NCBI GenBank assembly: GCA_040307715.1
Contig: JAWRJC010000134.1
Span: forward strand, 1 to 9,254
Direction: 5' to 3'
Length of the DNA: 9,254 nucleotides
DNA from: RUG13615 sp040307715
GTDB taxonomy: Bacteria; Bacillota; Clostridia; Peptostreptococcales; Anaerovoracaceae
The notes beneath the pieces were generated by a model that was not told the DNA's origin, did not search any database, and saw only the letters and a list, made by a program, of their open reading frames with translations. Positions 1 through 9,254 of the stretch are shown here, one piece after another. A program made the position numbers and the translations under genes. Position 1 is the first letter of the stretch. Each line of letters begins with the position of its first letter.

Positions 1-294
1 GGCCTCATGCCGAACCCGAAGTCCGGTACCGTCACCATGGATGTCGCGAAGGCGCTGGCAGACATCAAAGCTGGTAAAGTTGAGTATCGTCTCGACAAGA
101 CCAACATTATCCACGCGGCGATCGGTAAGGTCTCCTTCGGCGCTGAAAAGCTGGAAGAGAACTTCAATGCACTGATGGACGCCATCGTCAAGGCGAAGCC
201 CGCAGCAGCAAAAGGGCAGTACCTGAAGAGCGTTTCCGTTTCCACCACCATGGGCCCCGGCATCAAGGTGAACGCTGCCAAACTCGGCAACTAA
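1..294 (+). CDS. rplA: 50S ribosomal protein L1, C-terminal part
   Basis: This is the last 97 codons of L1, the protein of the mobile L1 stalk of the large ribosomal subunit that helps release deacylated tRNA from the E site. The frame is already open at base 1 (Gly-Leu before the first Met), so the gene begins outside the window. The sequence opens with the L1 signature GLMPNPKSGTVT at window residues 1-12 and ends with the family-typical SxSTTMGPGIKVN near the C-terminus, followed by TAA at 292-294. L1 is usually about 230 residues, so somewhat more than half is missing on the left. In other bacteria L1 also represses its own operon by binding mRNA, but that site would lie upstream of this window. 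The next gene is rplJ, which is the usual order. Confidence 0.97.
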   Translation, partial: GLMPNPKSGTVTMDVAKALADIKAGKVEYRLDKTNIIHAAIGKVSFGAEKLEENFNALMDAIVKAKPAAAKGQYLKSVSVSTTMGPGIKVNAAKLGN

Positions 295-312
295 GAAACG
301 GCATCGTATAAA
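284..312 (+). promoter_or_regulatory. Candidate weak promoter overlapping the rplA stop
   Basis: TCGGCA (284-289, 4 of 6 to the sigma-A -35 consensus) is followed after 17 bases by TATAAA (307-312, 5 of 6 to the -10 consensus). A start about seven bases downstream, near 319, would put the RNA 5' end just before the base of the L10 leader helix at 325. The placement is suggestive, but the -35 box lies in coding sequence and could be chance. Readthrough from a promoter upstream of rplA is the alternative source of the leader RNA. Confidence 0.35.
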
Positions 313-318
313 AACGAA

Positions 319-426
319 TATTCACCGTAGACAGCGGGTGCGAGGAATCGCTTAATATCCCGCCGAGGTACAAGATAAAAATTGTTCCCGTCTGTCTACC
401 GGCTCGTATGAGAGACGGGAATTTTT
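319..426 (+). promoter_or_regulatory. L10 leader RNA (ribosomal protein autoregulation)
   Basis: The sequence between rplA and rplJ has the conserved layout of the L10 leader, which mimics the 23S rRNA site for the L10-(L12)4 complex. A tip hairpin has the stem GCGA (340-343) / TCGC (348-351) closing a GGAA loop. An internal stem GCGGG (334-338) / CCCGC (359-363) lies on the other side of the conserved unpaired TTAATAT segment. The basal helix pairs 325-334 with 392-402, with one bulged C. A competing helix is possible, in which 335-338 pairs with 387-390 and extends the basal helix, hiding the 5' arm of the terminator at 385-426. The inferred logic is that free L10-L12 stabilises the internal stem and lets the terminator form. 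Without it, the competing helix acts as an antiterminator. Autoregulation by attenuation is known for the Bacillus subtilis rplJL leader. The pairing here was drawn by hand. Confidence 0.85.
385..426 (+). terminator. Intrinsic terminator (attenuator) in the L10 leader
   Basis: TTCCCGTCT (385-393) pairs perfectly with AGACGGGAA (413-421), and a run of five T follows at 422-426. The loop (394-412) holds the 3' strand of the leader basal helix and a small CTC/GAG hairpin. The element sits upstream of the rplJ ribosome binding site, so termination here would stop transcription before rplJ and rplL. It probably works conditionally with the leader structure. Confidence 0.85.
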
Positions 427-468
427 ATGGCGTACCCCCCACAGAAGATGATAAGCAAAGATCATCGG

Positions 469-475
469 AAAGGAG
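469..475 (+). promoter_or_regulatory. Shine-Dalgarno site that sets the rplJ start
   Basis: AAAGGAG lies 11 bases before ATG at 487. The in-frame ATG codons at 427 and 448 have no such site, and the first begins right at the end of the attenuator T-run, so 487 is the supported start. A 6-bp hairpin, GATGAT (447-452) / ATCATC (461-466), stands directly upstream of the site and may keep it accessible or modulate it. That role is speculative. Confidence 0.75.
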
Positions 476-486
476 AAACTAAGACT

Positions 487-1044
487 ATGTCAGAGACAAG
501 AGCAGCATACGCAGCGAAGCAGGCCATCATCGATGAGATCAAAGGCAAGCTCGAGAATGCTCAGTCGGCAGTCGTTATCGACTACATTGGCATCACTGTT
601 GACGAAGCCAACAAAATGAGAAACAAACTGAGAGCCGCCGAAGTAGACTACACCGTCTACAAGAACACCCTCGTCAAGAGAGCGATCGAAGGCACGAAGT
701 TTGCGGATCTGGCGCAGATTCTGGAAGGCCCCAGTGCAGTCGCGATCAGCACGACCGATGCTACCGCACCGGCCAGAGTCCTGGACGAAGTGATGACCGA
801 ACTGAAGAAGATGGCTTTCAAGGGCGGTGTCGTCGAAGATACCTACTATGATGCGGAAGGCATGAAGCAGATCGCGAAGATCCCGGGCAGAGAGACCCTT
901 ATCGCGAAGTTCATGGGCAGCATCCAGTCTCCGGTCAGCAAGGCGGTCCGTACATTCCAGGCGATCGCAGACGCAAAGGCCGAAGGCAAAGAGATGCCCG
1001 CAAAAGAAGAAGCGCCGGCTGAAGAGGCCCCCGCTGAAGCATAA
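487..1044 (+). CDS. rplJ: 50S ribosomal protein L10 (stalk base)
   Basis: The product is a 185-residue L10, the stalk-base protein that anchors L7/L12 dimers to 23S rRNA near the GTPase centre. The N-terminal rRNA-binding domain is recognisable from AVVIDYIGITVDEANKMR (residues 28-45) and VYKNTLVKRA (57-66), followed by LEGPSAVA. The C-terminal helix containing GSIQSPVSKAVRTFQAIAD is where L12 dimers bind. The last 18 or so residues form an Ala/Pro/Glu-rich tail, common in Bacillota, which makes the protein slightly longer than the usual 165-175. The start at 487 was chosen because of the Shine-Dalgarno site at 469-475. Upstream in-frame starts would place coding sequence inside the attenuator. 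The gene is preceded by the L10 leader and followed 67 bases later by rplL. L10 bound to L12 is the expected repressor of this unit. Confidence 0.97.
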   Translation: MSETRAAYAAKQAIIDEIKGKLENAQSAVVIDYIGITVDEANKMRNKLRAAEVDYTVYKNTLVKRAIEGTKFADLAQILEGPSAVAISTTDATAPARVLDEVMTELKKMAFKGGVVEDTYYDAEGMKQIAKIPGRETLIAKFMGSIQSPVSKAVRTFQAIADAKAEGKEMPAKEEAPAEEAPAEA

Positions 1045-1046
1045 GC

Positions 1047-1063
1047 CGGAACCATTCGTTCCG
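1047..1063 (+). other. Small hairpin between rplJ and rplL
   Basis: CGGAAC (1047-1052) pairs perfectly with GTTCCG (1058-1063) around a 5-base loop, three bases after the rplJ stop. No T-run follows, so it is not an intrinsic terminator. It could shield mRNA ends or influence the higher output of rplL that the ribosome needs, since four or more L12 copies are bound per L10. That role is inference. Confidence 0.35.
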
Positions 1064-1111
1064 CACACGTTGAAGAAAGTAATATCTTGATTCAAAGAGG
1101 AGAATAATAAA

Positions 1112-1477
1112 ATGACAAAGGTTGAAATCATTGAAGCGATCAAAAACATGACCGTTATGGAACTCAACGAACTGGTTGAGGCTTGTGAAGAAGAATTCGG
1201 TGTCAGCGCTGCTGCTCCGGTTGCTGTCGTCGGCGCTGCCGGTGCTGCTGCTGAGGAAGAAGAGCAGACTGAATTCACCGTCGTTCTGGCGGAAGTCGGC
1301 CCCGAGAAGATCAAGGTCATCAAGGCTGTCAGAGAGATCACCGGCCTGGGCCTGAAGGAAGCGAAAGCTGTCGTCGACGGTGCTCCCTCCAACGTCAAGG
1401 AAGAAGTCGAGAAGGCGGAAGCCGAAGCTATCAAGGCGCAGCTGGAAGAAGTCGGCGCGAAAGTCGAACTCAAATAG
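1112..1477 (+). CDS. rplL: 50S ribosomal protein L7/L12
   Basis: The product is a 121-residue L7/L12, the multicopy stalk protein that recruits translation factors and stimulates their GTP hydrolysis. The N-terminal dimerisation and L10-binding helices span about residues 1-30. An Ala/Gly/Val-rich flexible hinge ending in a short Glu run covers about 31-52. The globular C-terminal domain from about 53 contains the factor-binding helix IKVIKAVREITGLGLKEAK (67-85), with K66, I70, K71 and R74 at the positions equivalent to the E. coli contact residues K65, I69, K70 and R73. The length and sequence are typical of Clostridia. A cysteine at position 25 in the N-terminal domain is the only slightly unusual residue. 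Initiation is well supported by AAAGAGGAG at 1094-1102, nine bases before the ATG. The gene ends the rplJL unit, with an intrinsic terminator 23 bases after its stop. Confidence 0.98.
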   Translation: MTKVEIIEAIKNMTVMELNELVEACEEEFGVSAAAPVAVVGAAGAAAEEEEQTEFTVVLAEVGPEKIKVIKAVREITGLGLKEAKAVVDGAPSNVKEEVEKAEAEAIKAQLEEVGAKVELK

Positions 1478-1500
1478 TTCCATCGCAACGAATCACGGAG

Positions 1501-1535
1501 CGGCCCGTATCCAAAACGGATGCGGGCCGTTTTTA
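1501..1535 (+). terminator. Strong intrinsic terminator after rplL
   Basis: CGGCCCGTATCC (1501-1512) pairs with GGATGCGGGCCG (1518-1529) over 12 bp with one G-T wobble and an AAAAC loop, followed by five T (1530-1534). This is a textbook strong terminator. In E. coli a partial terminator in the same gap lowers rpoBC transcription relative to rplJL. Here the stem looks strong enough for nearly complete termination, which fits the separate promoter candidates before rpoB. Confidence 0.93.
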
Positions 1536-1732
1536 TTGAATGATTTATCAGGGGGACGGGTATGGCACCGGCGGGGACACGCTCTCGGTAATGCCCGCCC
1601 CTCAGTGACATCGTTCCTGAAAAACGGCGAAGCATCGGTGGTAAGTGATTCTGCGAATACTCCGCATTCGCGCGAGTGGCCGGGCAGAATTCTGCTATCC
1701 GAAAAACAAAACGGGAAAAACGCAGAAAACCC
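1536..1732 (+). other. Gene-free gap with inverted repeats
   Basis: No coding sequence with a convincing start and ribosome binding site is visible here. The stretch holds three inverted repeats. The first is a GC-rich imperfect hairpin at 1551-1602, with GGGG/CCCC and CGGG/CCCG arms, a bulged A, and inner ACCG/CGGT and GCG/CGC pairs. The second is GCGAAT (1653-1658) / ATTCGC (1666-1671). The third is the perfect 12-base palindrome GCAGAATTCTGC (1684-1695). An A-rich stretch from 1701 to 1730 leads into the -35 box at 1733 and resembles an UP element. In Bacillus this gap holds a methyltransferase gene between rplL and rpoB; it is absent here. Confidence 0.6.
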
Positions 1733-1761
1733 TTGCGATTCCAACAGTTATACAGTACAAT
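1733..1761 (+). promoter_or_regulatory. Probable rpoBC promoter
   Basis: TTGCGA (1733-1738, 4 of 6) and TACAAT (1756-1761, 5 of 6) are separated by the ideal 17 bases, with A-tracts just upstream of the -35 box. A start near 1768 would give an rpoB leader of roughly 119 bases. Its position just after the rplL terminator supports independent transcription of rpoBC. Confidence 0.55.
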
Positions 1762-1786
1762 AATACGGCAACTGAAAAAAATATCG

Positions 1787-1827
1787 CAAAAAAACGCCAA
1801 ATCCGTTGACGATTTGACGTTCTTTTG
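1787..1827 (+). other. Hairpin flanked by A and T tracts in the rpoB leader
   Basis: The arms 1787-1803 and 1811-1827 pair with two single mismatches around a 7-base loop. CAAATC (1798-1803) pairs with GATTTG (1811-1816), AACG (1793-1796) with CGTT (1818-1821), and an A-run (1788-1791) with TTTT (1823-1826). An A-rich 5' arm and a T-rich 3' arm are what a weak, possibly two-way, intrinsic terminator looks like. The stem is low in GC, so it may be an attenuator, a 5'-stabilising structure, or neither. Confidence 0.4.
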
Positions 1828-1842
1828 ATAACATAATAGACT
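1806..1842 (+). promoter_or_regulatory. Second candidate promoter with tandem TTGACG boxes
   Basis: TTGACG occurs twice, at 1806-1811 and 1814-1819, each 5 of 6 to the -35 consensus. Each has a 4-of-6 -10-like hexamer 17 bases downstream, TAACAT (1829-1834) and TAGACT (1837-1842) respectively. The -10 matches are poor and the boxes overlap the hairpin at 1787-1827, so this is weaker than the promoter at 1733. Confidence 0.3.
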
Positions 1843-1872
1843 GCCATGCAATGCAGTTATTTTATTGAATAT

Positions 1873-1878
1873 AAGGAG
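1873..1878 (+). promoter_or_regulatory. Shine-Dalgarno site that sets the rpoB start
   Basis: AAGGAG lies eight bases before ATG at 1887. The in-frame GTG at 1878 overlaps this site and the in-frame ATG at 1881 is only two bases away, so neither can be served by it. The protein is therefore taken to begin Met-Pro-Lys-Ala. Confidence 0.85.
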
Positions 1879-1886
1879 TGATGATC

Positions 1887-5658
<3,772 letters not shown>

Positions 5659-5660
<2 letters not shown>

Positions 5661-5669
5661 GGAGGGAGG
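5659..5669 (+). promoter_or_regulatory. Strong Shine-Dalgarno site of rpoC overlapping the rpoB stop
   Basis: AAGGAGG at 5659-5665 uses the last two bases of the rpoB TAA, and a second GGAGG sits at 5665-5669, six bases before the rpoC ATG. The overlap suggests translational coupling that would keep beta and beta-prime synthesis balanced. Confidence 0.8.
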
Positions 5670-5675
5670 CAAGCC

Positions 5676-9254
<3,579 letters not shown>

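Noticed and set aside
427..486. An N-terminal extension of L10 starting at ATG 427 or 448
   Set aside because: ATG 427 begins at the end of the attenuator T-run and neither codon has a Shine-Dalgarno site. The family N-terminus and the site at 469-475 fit ATG 487.
1380..1763. A plus-strand frame of 127 codons running from rplL into the gap
   Set aside because: It starts inside rplL, crosses the terminator stem, has no ribosome binding site and no recognisable protein features.
490..1851. A 453-codon minus-strand frame across rplJ, rplL and the following gap
   Set aside because: It is antisense to two clear ribosomal protein genes and passes through the intrinsic terminator. It has no domain-like sequence and is explained by codon bias.
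1878..1886. rpoB start at GTG 1878 or ATG 1881
   Set aside because: The GTG overlaps the Shine-Dalgarno sequence and the ATG is only two bases from it. ATG 1887 has an eight-base spacer.
1536..1886. A tRNA, small protein gene or CRISPR array in the rplL-rpoB gap
   Set aside because: No cloverleaf, no start codon with a ribosome binding site apart from rpoB, and no regularly spaced repeats were seen.

Overview
The window is a ribosomal-protein and RNA-polymerase locus, all on the + strand: the 3' end of rplA (L1), an L10 leader RNA with an attenuator, rplJ (L10), rplL (L7/L12), a 409-base gap, rpoB (beta) and most of rpoC (beta-prime), which runs off the right edge. The order rplA-rplJ-rplL-rpoB-rpoC is the classical bacterial beta operon. 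Every gene up to about position 8450 looks like it comes from a moderately GC-rich member of Clostridia (Bacillota). L7/L12, beta and the first three quarters of beta-prime read like Clostridial proteins, without the large insertions seen in E. coli beta.

Region by region: 1-294 is the C-terminal 97 codons of L1. 295-486 is a leader that can fold as the L10(L12)4-binding RNA and contains an intrinsic terminator (385-426), so rplJL is probably autoregulated by transcription attenuation. 487-1477 holds rplJ and rplL, 67 bases apart. A strong intrinsic terminator (1501-1535) closes that unit. 1536-1886 has no gene. It carries inverted repeats, a good sigma-A-type promoter candidate (1733-1761), a hairpin flanked by A and T tracts (1787-1827) and a second, weaker promoter candidate. 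rpoB (1887-5660) and rpoC (5676 onward) are 15 bases apart with a strong Shine-Dalgarno sequence overlapping the rpoB stop.

The most notable feature is the end of rpoC. The protein is Clostridial up to the conserved trigger-loop segment (about residue 943), but then carries an insertion of about 183 residues in the trigger loop and a downstream segment that both resemble the beta-prime of Bacteroidota. Typical Bacillota enzymes have no insertion there. In the same place the arginine codons switch from AGA to AGG, and TCA codons appear after 2,280 consecutive in-frame triplets without TCA, TTA or CTA. The reading frame stays open across the join. Either this is a mosaic rpoC formed by recombination between phyla, or two genomes were joined in assembly at a highly conserved stretch. 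I consider the assembly explanation more likely. Annotation of the last 700 bases should be treated as possibly from another organism.

Together the genes supply the ribosomal stalk (L10 and L7/L12), the L1 stalk protein and the two large subunits of RNA polymerase, with stalk protein synthesis probably controlled by the L10 leader and polymerase synthesis started separately in the rplL-rpoB gap. I see no mobile element, tRNA, rRNA or CRISPR array.
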